Source: Gammaproteobacteria bacterium
GTDB lineage: Bacteria > Pseudomonadota > Gammaproteobacteria > Pseudomonadales > Azotimanducaceae_A
Reading direction: 5' to 3'
Assembly: GCA_002728935.1 (NCBI GenBank)
Contig: PBWF01000079.1
Location: 2,546 to 8,067 of the forward strand
DNA length: 5,522 nucleotides
The translations under genes were made by a program, and so were the position numbers. Under the pieces are notes generated by a model. The model had not been told where the DNA came from. It did not search any database and saw nothing but the letters and a program-made list of their open reading frames with translations. This document shows, in pieces, positions 1-4,895 of the stretch (position 1 is its first letter; each line of letters begins with the position of its first letter).

Positions 1-938
1 AGGCCCCGCTCCGGATCCACTGCAAAAGCATGCACAGAGGTCAGTACGCCTGAGCGGACCAAGAACGCGCCAAGCAAGCTAAACGAGAATCCTCCAAGAG
101 CGAGGAGCAACGTCCAAGATTTAAACACCCCTCGCTTCTCTGTGGCCGCCAGTGAGTGAACCAATGCGGTAGCCAGCAACCAGGGCATGAACGAAGCGTT
201 TTCTACAGCGTCCCAAAACCACCAACCACCCCAACCGAGCTCGTAATAAGCCCACCAACTGCCGAGGGTGATACCCGCCGTCAAAAACGCCCACGCAACG
301 TTGGTCCAGGGTCTTGACCACTTGGTCCAGCTGAGATCTATTGCTCCTGACCATAGACTGGCAATCGCAAATGCGAACGGCACCGACAACCCAACATATC
401 CCATGTACAGAAGGGGTGGGTGCACAATGAGGCCAAAGTCTTGCAATAACGGATTTAGATCCGCACCTTCACTCGGGTAAAAAGGGAGCGAGCGCTCAAA
501 AGGACTCGAAGCAAACAGCAGGAACAGCAAGAAACAGGTTTGAAGCCCATACAGAACAATCATGACGCGCAATCGCATGGCGAGTGCTAAGGCATCGCTC
601 AAGCGAGCCACCGCCATCATCCACCCTGCCATCACGAGGCACCAAAGCAAGAACGAGCCCTCGTGTGCACCCCAAACAGCCGACACTTTATATTGAACCG
701 GTAAATCGATATTTGAGTGGTTCGCAACGTAGTCGACCGAGAAGTCATCCGCTAGAAATGCGGATGTCAACGACGCAAAGCCTATCAAAATTAACCCAAA
801 CCCCACTGGCGCCGCGGTGAGGGAAAGCGAGGCCAAGGAGGTGTCGCGTCGTTTCAGCGCTATGAAACCGCTCGCCATCCCTAGCAGGGTCAATAACAGC
901 GCAAGCAGGACAGCAAAATGCCCAACCTCAATCCACAC
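1..938 (-). CDS. ccmF: Heme lyase subunit CcmF, N-terminal part (runs off left edge)
   Basis: CcmF is the integral membrane heme lyase subunit that, with CcmH, takes heme from holo-CcmE and attaches it to CXXCH motifs of apocytochrome c on the periplasmic side. The first 312 codons are present, of about 650 usual for the family, with no internal stop. Visible landmarks are WGAHEGS at residues 89-95, HPPLLYMGY at 173-181, the tryptophan-rich heme-handling motif [13 protein letters not shown] at 235-247, and [14 protein letters not shown] around 293-306. Conserved histidines fall at 173, 261 and 303, the same numbers as in E. coli CcmF, which supports the GTG start at 938. About eight hydrophobic segments can be seen, including near residues 5-25, 40-60, 95-112, 125-145, 176-195, 215-232 and 275-295. 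The start lies inside the end of ccmE (11-base overlap). The fourth conserved histidine (about 491) and the C-terminus lie outside the window. Confidence 0.97.
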   Translation of the reverse strand, partial: MWIEVGHFAVLLALLLTLLGMASGFIALKRRDTSLASLSLTAAPVGFGLILIGFASLTSAFLADDFSVDYVANHSNIDLPVQYKVSAVWGAHEGSFLLWCLVMAGWMMAVARLSDALALAMRLRVMIVLYGLQTCFLLFLLFASSPFERSLPFYPSEGADLNPLLQDFGLIVHPPLLYMGYVGLSVPFAFAIASLWSGAIDLSWTKWSRPWTNVAWAFLTAGITLGSWWAYYELGWGGWWFWDAVENASFMPWLLATALVHSLAATEKRGVFKSWTLLLALGGFSFSLLGAFLVRSGVLTSVHAFAVDPERG

Positions 939-1392
939 GGTACGGCATCTCCTTGACCGAGTCGCTCATGCCTGCCAGTTCGGGGGGCATGTAATTTTCA
1001 TCGTGCTTGGCCAACACCTCTTCGGCCATGAATCTGCCATCTTCCCGCAAATAACCTGTGGCTACGATGCCTTGGCCTTCCCTGAAGAGATCCGGGAGGA
1101 TGCCCTCATAACCCATCTCAAACACCGACCCCGCTCGATCGGTCACTTCGAAGCGTACCATCAGGCCCTTGGCCTCGCGAACGAGCGAACCTTCGGCAAC
1201 CATCCCACCCGCTCTTATTCTTTGATTAATGGGGGCTTCTCCACCAACAATCTGGTCCGGTGCATAAAACAAATTGATATTGCTGTTCAGTGCCCGAAGT
1301 GTGAGTCCAATCGTGCTCCCTACGGCGAGAAGGACCAACGCTATCAGCGTTAACCGACGACGGCGGTGAGCTTTCATAGCACCCCATTTCAT
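928..1392 (-). CDS. ccmE: Periplasmic heme chaperone CcmE
   Basis: CcmE covalently and transiently holds heme in the periplasm between the CcmABCD loading complex and the CcmFH lyase. The 154-residue protein has a basic N-terminus (HRRRR), one membrane anchor at about residues 14-34, then a beta-barrel domain of the OB-fold type. It carries the near-invariant stretch [14 protein letters not shown] (95-108) and the heme-attachment motif LAKHDENY. The heme-binding histidine is His130 and the conserved tyrosine is Tyr134. The chosen ATG at 1392 overlaps the ccmD stop as ATGA and has GAGGAG 8 bases upstream. A second ATG five codons on (1377) matches the usual family N-terminus (MKAHRRRRL, like E. 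coli MNIRRKNRL) but lacks a good ribosome site, so the true start could be either. The C-terminus is a short flexible tail, as in homologues. Confidence 0.97.
   Translation of the reverse strand: MKWGAMKAHRRRRLTLIALVLLAVGSTIGLTLRALNSNINLFYAPDQIVGGEAPINQRIRAGGMVAEGSLVREAKGLMVRFEVTDRAGSVFEMGYEGILPDLFREGQGIVATGYLREDGRFMAEEVLAKHDENYMPPELAGMSDSVKEMPYRVD
949..954 (-). promoter_or_regulatory. Shine-Dalgarno for ccmF
   Basis: AAGGAG read on the minus strand, ending 10 bases before the GTG at 938. It lies inside ccmE. It decides the ccmF start, because no ATG nearby gives the family N-terminus (…[12 protein letters not shown]). Confidence 0.7.
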
Positions 1393-1571
1393 CGTGAGGA
1401 CTCCTCAATGAGCCTTTGTCGTTGGCTCGCTCGCTTTAATGCTCGCAAGCGCAGCCGACTCTCAAGTAATAGTCCGAGAAAGCACACGAGGCCAATCGCA
1501 TAGGCTGCGAGCACGTAGGAACCATGCCCATCCATGACCACAAACTCTCCCCAAGACTCAAATCTAATCAT
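1389..1571 (-). CDS. ccmD: Heme exporter small membrane protein CcmD
   Basis: CcmD is a small one-helix inner-membrane protein that joins the CcmABC complex and is needed for release of holo-CcmE. This copy has 60 residues, within the short range of the family. It begins with the recognisable pattern [15 protein letters not shown] (residues 6-20), followed by one hydrophobic segment at about 19-37 and a basic, likely cytoplasmic, C-terminal tail rich in Arg and Gln (residues 39-60). Its ATG overlaps the ccmC stop as ATGA and its stop overlaps the ccmE start the same way, so it is probably translated by coupling. Small size and low conservation make CcmD easy to miss, but the position between ccmC and ccmE and the N-terminal pattern make this call firm. 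Confidence 0.93.
   Translation of the reverse strand: MIRFESWGEFVVMDGHGSYVLAAYAIGLVCFLGLLLESRLRLRALKRASQRQRLIEESSR
1401..1406 (-). promoter_or_regulatory. Shine-Dalgarno for ccmE
   Basis: GAGGAG on the minus strand, 8 bases before the ATG at 1392. It favours that ATG over the in-frame ATG at 1377. It sits inside the last codons of ccmD. Confidence 0.7.
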
Positions 1572-2350
1572 TCAATGAGGGCCTCTCGCGCCCAAGCCGA
1601 CCTTGACTCTCGCTTTAACACCTCCACTCGCATGCGCAGCAACCAGAGCCAACTCATCCAGAAATAAGTTCCAAACAAAGCAACCAATAAAGGTGCCCAC
1701 ATTTCTACGGGCATTGCCGGCCGTTCGGTTAGAGAAAAACTGGCGGGTTGATGGAGAGTAAACCACCAATCAACCGAATATTTGATGATCGGCAAGTTAA
1801 TCACTCCCACCACTGCAAGTAGCGCCGCGGCCTTGCCCCCCTGGACGGTGTCTGGCCCCATCTTTCGGAGACTCACCACTCCGGTAAACAGCAAAAATAG
1901 AATCAGCGTTGAAGTGAGCCTTGCGTCCCACACCCAATAAGTTCCCCAGGTAGGTTTACCCCAGATGGCGCCAGTAACGAGCGCTAGCGCTGTAATGATC
2001 GCACCTATGGGTGCAAGCGTCGTAAAAGCCACATCCGCTAATTTCATTCGCCAGATCAGTGACACCAGTGCACAGACAGCCATCAACACATAACTGCTCT
2101 GAGCGACAATAGCTGCCGGTACATGGATATACATAATCCGCACACTATGCCCTTGCTGATAATCAGCGGGAGCAAAAAGTAAGCCCCAGCCGAGGCCTAC
2201 CGCCAATACCAGAACGGAAAGCGTGCCTATCCAAGGCAGAAACCGTCCCGATAATTCATAAAAAGGCTTAGGACTGCCCAACTGATGAAAAAAACGCCAC
2301 ACGGCCGCGATCCCAGACTCTCCCGAGTCGGACATTGTATCAAAATCCAT
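1568..2350 (-). CDS. ccmC: Heme-handling membrane protein CcmC
   Basis: CcmC binds heme at the periplasmic face of the inner membrane and passes it to CcmE. The translation has 260 residues and about six membrane segments. The tryptophan-rich motif WGTYWVWDARLTS (135-147) lies between two conserved histidines, His76 in RIMYIHVPAA and His200 in WWFTLHQPAS. These correspond to E. coli His60 and His184 with a constant offset of 16, so no internal insertion or deletion lies between them. LPIIKYSVDWW (186-196) is also typical. The N-terminus is longer than in E. coli by 16 residues. ATG codons at 2350 and 2335 and a GTG at 2302 are all possible; the GTG coincides with the E. coli Met1 position. 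None has a strong ribosome site, so the start is uncertain. ccmB ends 7 bases upstream of the ATG at 2350. Confidence 0.96.
   Translation of the reverse strand: MDFDTMSDSGESGIAAVWRFFHQLGSPKPFYELSGRFLPWIGTLSVLVLAVGLGWGLLFAPADYQQGHSVRIMYIHVPAAIVAQSSYVLMAVCALVSLIWRMKLADVAFTTLAPIGAIITALALVTGAIWGKPTWGTYWVWDARLTSTLILFLLFTGVVSLRKMGPDTVQGGKAAALLAVVGVINLPIIKYSVDWWFTLHQPASFSLTERPAMPVEMWAPLLVALFGTYFWMSWLWLLRMRVEVLKRESRSAWAREALIE
1582..1587 (-). promoter_or_regulatory. Possible Shine-Dalgarno for ccmD
   Basis: GAGAGG on the minus strand, 10 bases before the ccmD ATG at 1571 and inside ccmC. It is a partial match, so coupling through the ATGA overlap may matter more than this site. Confidence 0.45.
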
Positions 2351-2357
2351 CTACCGA

Positions 2358-3005
2358 CTATCGTTCGGCAGCGGTTCGAATCGCCCCGGCAGTAGCCCAC
2401 GGGATGACAATACATGTAAAGCTCAGTAGCGCTCCTAGCGCATAACCATGACCGGTTGCGCCCTGGGCATAAGTCCATTGGGTTCCGAGAATGAGCGCGG
2501 GCAGCATCATGGGCGCGACCACAATCGGCATCAGCGCTGACCCTGCCCCCAAGCCAGCGGTGAGAGAGGCTCCGAAGACACACAATAAGCTGAGGATGGG
2601 CGTGGTTAGCAGGAGGGATAGCATCATAAACGGCCAAACCTTTGATGGAACGGACAGCATCAACCCAATAATCGGTGATACCAGCACAATCGGTAGCCCG
2701 ATCGTCAACCAATGCATTAATACTTTGGAGATCACCTGCCACCAAAGAGGCACACTTCCGCAAACCATGTGATCTGTCACACCCTGCTCGAGATCGGGCG
2801 CGATAGTCTGCTCGGCTGCCGACAGCATCGCGAGAAGACTCATGATCCAGAGCACTCCCAATCCCACCTGCTCGAGCACCTGGCGCTCTGGTGATATAGC
2901 AAGGGGAAACAAAGTGAGCACCAAAAGCATGAACAGCAAGGTTTGTCCTAGCTGGCCTAGGGACCTGCTAGCCACTAACCATTCCCGACGCAGCACCTCT
3001 CGCAT
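2358..3005 (-). CDS. ccmB: ABC-type heme exporter permease CcmB
   Basis: CcmB is the membrane partner of the CcmA ATPase. The CcmAB complex uses ATP to release heme-loaded CcmE from CcmC and CcmD. From the ATG at 3005 the protein has 215 residues (E. coli about 220) and about six membrane helices. Family signatures seen include TLFPLAISPE (31-40), the acidic cytoplasmic stretch APDLEQG, the HWLTIGLPIVLVSP segment and the LTTPILSLL…GASLTAGL segment. The reading frame stays open further upstream, to 3107, but that extension lies inside ccmA and has no homology to CcmB N-termini. The chosen ATG has GGGAG 7 bases upstream and overlaps the ccmA TAA by one base (TAATG), a classic coupled start. Confidence 0.95.
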   Translation of the reverse strand: MREVLRREWLVASRSLGQLGQTLLFMLLVLTLFPLAISPERQVLEQVGLGVLWIMSLLAMLSAAEQTIAPDLEQGVTDHMVCGSVPLWWQVISKVLMHWLTIGLPIVLVSPIIGLMLSVPSKVWPFMMLSLLLTTPILSLLCVFGASLTAGLGAGSALMPIVVAPMMLPALILGTQWTYAQGATGHGYALGALLSFTCIVIPWATAGAIRTAAER

Positions 3006-3592
3006 TACGCTGCTCCCAAATCGATCACCCGGACTGGGACCGAGAGCAAAATCGGTTGATGGCTCGTGAAGAGTAATGTGCCACCATTTGCGACATGCGC
3101 GGCACAAAGCGCTGTCAATGTCGATAGTCCCTCCGTATCGAGGGAGCTGAAGGCCTCATCCAACAACCAGAGCGACTCATTGGCCAGAACCAGTTTTGAT
3201 AAGGCCACCCGTTTTCGCTGACCCTCCGATAAGTTGGCTACGCGACTCAACATTGACGCGCCCAGCTGAAATCGGCTCAGCGCATCGATTAACTCACCCT
3301 CTGTCGGTCGTTGATCACGCAAGCCGCAATGGTAGCGGAGGTTCTCCACACCGCTTAACACGCCGTGCAGTCCATATTTATGTCCAAAGTAGAGTGTGTC
3401 GCTCACCGCTGGCAGGGAGGCCTTGCCCTCGAATTCATTGAGTAACCCTGCACAAAGACGGAGCAGCGATGACTTTCCCACACCATTGGGCCCAACCAAC
3501 TGCACCGCCTCTCCAGGATCAACATTTAAGTCAAACGCCGACAACAGCGTTCTACCACCACGATGTAGTGTTATTTGCCTTAGATCGATCAT
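3005..3592 (-). CDS. ccmA: Heme exporter ATP-binding protein CcmA
   Basis: CcmA is the cytoplasmic ABC ATPase of the heme-loading complex and works with CcmB. From the ATG at 3592 it has 195 residues, close to the family norm of about 200. In this numbering the Walker A motif is GPNGVGKS at 34-41, the ABC signature LSEGQ at 121-125, Walker B ends in Asp145 with catalytic Glu146, the D-loop SSLD is at 149-152 and the switch His178 lies in TSHQP. The usual Q-loop glutamine appears to be replaced in a GHKYG stretch, as also happens in E. coli CcmA (IGHQPG). The usual proline after Asp-Glu is alanine here (DEAF). A TTG at 3607 would add five residues (MGEED) but would overlap the ribosome site, so the ATG is preferred. 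It is the first gene of the operon. Confidence 0.96.
   Translation of the reverse strand: MIDLRQITLHRGGRTLLSAFDLNVDPGEAVQLVGPNGVGKSSLLRLCAGLLNEFEGKASLPAVSDTLYFGHKYGLHGVLSGVENLRYHCGLRDQRPTEGELIDALSRFQLGASMLSRVANLSEGQRKRVALSKLVLANESLWLLDEAFSSLDTEGLSTLTALCAAHVANGGTLLFTSHQPILLSVPVRVIDLGAA
3013..3017 (-). promoter_or_regulatory. Shine-Dalgarno for ccmB
   Basis: GGGAG on the minus strand, 7 bases before the ATG at 3005. It rules against the longer open frame that begins at 3107. Confidence 0.7.
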
Positions 3593-3596
3593 GTCT

Positions 3597-3601
3597 TCCT
3601 C
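3597..3601 (-). promoter_or_regulatory. Shine-Dalgarno for ccmA
   Basis: GAGGA on the minus strand, 4 bases before the ATG at 3592. The spacing is slightly short but acceptable. It supports the ATG over the upstream TTG at 3607. Confidence 0.6.
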
Positions 3602-3609
3602 ACCCAAGA

Positions 3610-3615
3610 ATTATA
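3610..3615 (-). promoter_or_regulatory. Predicted -10 element of the ccmA promoter
   Basis: A perfect TATAAT on the minus strand, 17 bases before the ccmA ATG. Transcription from it would begin near 3603, giving a leader of only about 11 bases that still holds the ribosome site. At 16 to 18 bases upstream there is no recognisable TTGACA; that region is G+C-rich and is taken up by a dyad (3616-3638). This suggests a promoter needing an activator, or a chance -10 match. Confidence 0.5.
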
Positions 3616-3638
3616 CCGCGAGAAACCGTAACTCGCGG
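3616..3638. repeat. Inverted repeat, possible operator in the ccmA/rdgC control region
   Basis: The arms CCGCGAG (3616-3622) and CTCGCGG (3632-3638) are perfect 7-base inverted repeats around a 9-base centre. The left arm abuts the ccmA -10, and the right arm occupies the place where the ccmA -35 would be. Arm centres are 16 bases apart, about 1.5 helical turns. That a dimeric regulator binds here is inference; I do not recognise the motif. Confidence 0.4.
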
Positions 3639-3651
3639 GTGATGCGCACCC
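3637..3651. repeat. Second small dyad in the ccmA/rdgC control region
   Basis: GGGTG (3637-3641) and CACCC (3647-3651) are perfect 5-base inverted repeats around ATGCG. The dyad touches the first one and covers the place where the rdgC -35 would lie. Five-base arms can arise by chance, so this is weak alone. Confidence 0.25.
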
Positions 3652-3662
3652 TCTGACTCACG

Positions 3663-3668
3663 TATACT
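3663..3668 (+). promoter_or_regulatory. Predicted -10 element of the rdgC promoter
   Basis: TATACT, one base from consensus, 21 bases before the rdgC ATG. Transcription would begin near 3675, just before the ribosome site. The -35 position at 17-base spacing reads TGATGC (3640-3645), a poor match. Confidence 0.45.
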
Positions 3669-3676
3669 GTCGGCCC

Positions 3677-3681
3677 AGGAG
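3677..3681 (+). promoter_or_regulatory. Shine-Dalgarno for rdgC
   Basis: AGGAG with 8 bases to the ATG at 3690, near-ideal spacing. It fixes the rdgC start. Confidence 0.75.
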
Positions 3682-3689
3682 ATTTCACC

Positions 3690-4580
3690 ATGCTTTTTTC
3701 GAATGCGACGGTCATCAAACTGTCTGCTCCAATCGCTGCCGACTTGGATTCGATTTTAAACGATGCCCCGTTCGAGGGGGTTTCCAAATATGCCCGCTCA
3801 GGCATCGGTTGGTGTCCTTTGGTCGAAGCTGACTCGACCACCATGACGCGCGCCTATGGCGAGAGGGTACTCTTCTGTGGTCGGCGGGAAGAGAAAGTCA
3901 TCCCAACAAGCGCGGTTAAAGAAGAAGTCACGGCCAAAGTGCTTAAGCAGGAGAGCCTCGACGGTCAGCCGCTCAGCAGCTCAGCGAAGCGAAGCATCAA
4001 AGACGACGTTTTGGCAGAGATGCTGCCCCGGGCGCTATGCAAATCCAAGCGCATCCAGATCTACCACGATCCCGAACAATCCGCGCTCATTCTTAATTCC
4101 GGTCTTGAGAACGAGGTCGAGGACCTCCTTAACCTGCTGCGAACATCCATTGGAACGCTCAATGTCTATCGCTGGGATGCGAGTGCCAGCATTGGGCTGT
4201 TCACTCAATGGCTGGCCCACAAAACCCTACCCGATCAATTAAGACTGGGCAGCGAATGCACGCTTTTTGATCCAGAATCTGCTGCCCGAGTGACCTGGCG
4301 AGGCCAAAGTCTGGATGCCACTGAGCTTATGGCACACCTCGACCACGGCAAACGATGTGAACGCATCCAACTCATATGGAACGACCATCTCAAATTTACG
4401 TTGGATAAACATCTCACTTTGCGCAACCTGCGCCTTGTGAATGTCGACGAGGAGGCGGATGAACCGTTGGCTGGCGACGAGAACAGCCCTTACGCAGTCT
4501 TAGATCGCGAATTTGCTCTGTTGAGCGAATCACTGGCACTGCTGCTGCCACTGATCGAATCTACCCTCGTCCAACGCTAG
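3690..4580 (+). CDS. rdgC: Recombination-associated protein RdgC
   Basis: RdgC is a nucleoid-associated protein that forms a ring-shaped dimer around double-stranded DNA, with little sequence preference, and limits RecA filament activity. In Neisseria it also affects pilin variation. This copy has 296 residues (E. coli about 303). Alignable stretches run along its whole length: the start MLFSNATVIKLS, the diagnostic CGRREEKVIPTSAVKEEV (63-80; E. coli CARKEEKILPSPVIKQAL), KDDVLAEMLPRA (104-115), LLRTSIGTLNV (149-159), TQWL (172-175), LDHGKRCERIQLIW (217-230) and a leucine-rich C-terminal helix (272-293). No frameshift is visible. The N-terminal half looks better conserved than the 160-260 region, as is usual. 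It is transcribed away from ccmA and appears to be a single-gene unit. The sequence shows no LexA-type box upstream. Confidence 0.95.
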   Translation: MLFSNATVIKLSAPIAADLDSILNDAPFEGVSKYARSGIGWCPLVEADSTTMTRAYGERVLFCGRREEKVIPTSAVKEEVTAKVLKQESLDGQPLSSSAKRSIKDDVLAEMLPRALCKSKRIQIYHDPEQSALILNSGLENEVEDLLNLLRTSIGTLNVYRWDASASIGLFTQWLAHKTLPDQLRLGSECTLFDPESAARVTWRGQSLDATELMAHLDHGKRCERIQLIWNDHLKFTLDKHLTLRNLRLVNVDEEADEPLAGDENSPYAVLDREFALLSESLALLLPLIESTLVQR

Positions 4581-4677
4581 CGAAACATAAAACAAGGGAC
4601 GGTGGTTCTACCGCTAACCGCCACATTGCGCCTCGCGGAGAAAGACCCGAGGTACGCATTGCGTCCGGCAAGAAGCA

Positions 4678-4711
4678 TTTCGTAAGTGGCCTTCGCTGGG
4701 TCGCTACGAAA
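4678..4711. other. Stem-loop, strongest secondary structure in the intergenic region
   Basis: TTTCGTA (4678-4684) pairs perfectly with TACGAAA (4705-4711). After a single bulged A, GTGGCC (4686-4691) pairs with GGTCGC (4699-4704), two of these pairs being G-U in plus-strand RNA. The loop is 7 bases. No T-run follows on the plus strand (CGATGTCTCTTGTT) or on the minus strand (TGCTTCTTG), so it is not a classic intrinsic terminator. It may protect the rdgC mRNA end or belong to a structured RNA. Confidence 0.4.
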
Positions 4712-4776
4712 CGATGTCTCTTGTTAGATGATTGGGTGACCAGATGCCTTTTGGCTCGTTGCCCTCCGGCTGAGGA

Positions 4777-4800
4777 CTCTCTAGCTTATCAGCTCTCTAG
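4777..4800. repeat. Two direct copies of CTCTCTAG
   Basis: CTCTCTAG occurs at 4777-4784 and 4793-4800, a period of 16 bases. Flanking GCTGA (4769-4773), TCAGC (4789-4793) and GCTGA (4801-4805) allow two mutually exclusive stems. No role is known. Confidence 0.3.
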
Positions 4801-4866
4801 GCTGACGGCTCTCCGTAACGGCAATGCCTGAACAAGATATACGGCGGACACCAAACTCCCTCTGAC

Positions 4867-4880
4867 CTATGCAGGCATAG
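4867..4880 (-). other. Small hairpin just after the FAH gene
   Basis: CTATGC and GCATAG form an inverted repeat about 15 bases past the FAH stop codon in the direction of transcription. As a hairpin it would have five pairs and a four-base loop. With a short, A+T-rich stem and no T-run it is at best a weak transcript-end structure. Confidence 0.2.
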
Positions 4881-4895
4881 AACACCCATGCACGC

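Larger units (their letters stand above)
4581..4895. other. Gene-free region between convergent rdgC and the FAH gene
   Basis: No open frame with a plausible start and ribosome site was found on either strand; the longest convincing ATG frames are a dozen codons or so. No tRNA-like arm pattern or terminal inverted repeats were seen. Several short hairpins occur: 4601-4622 (GGTGGTT/AACCGCC with one G-U pair), 4631-4652 (CCTCG/CGAGG), 4654-4664 (ACGC/GCGT), 4678-4711 (the longest), 4805-4816 (ACGG/CCGT) and 4867-4880. None is followed by a clear T-run. The region should hold the 3' ends of both flanking transcripts, and could hold a small RNA, but nothing identifies one. Confidence 0.5.

Noticed and set aside
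817..1353. 178-codon open frame on the plus strand
   Set aside because: It lies opposite ccmE and the start of ccmF, both of which have clear family motifs. Its translation shows no recognisable domain.
2227..2763. 178-codon open frame on the minus strand
   Set aside because: It is an out-of-frame overlap of ccmB and ccmC, both of which are identified by conserved residues.
3006..3107. In-frame upstream extension of ccmB
   Set aside because: It overlaps ccmA and does not resemble CcmB N-termini. The ATG at 3005 has a good ribosome site and the TAATG overlap.
3856..4242. 128-codon open frame on the plus strand
   Set aside because: It is an alternate frame inside rdgC, with a low-complexity Ser/Arg-rich translation typical of a shadow frame.
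4601..4622. Possible intrinsic terminator of rdgC
   Set aside because: The 7-pair stem includes a G-U pair, and the sequence after it (ACATTGCG) has no T-run.
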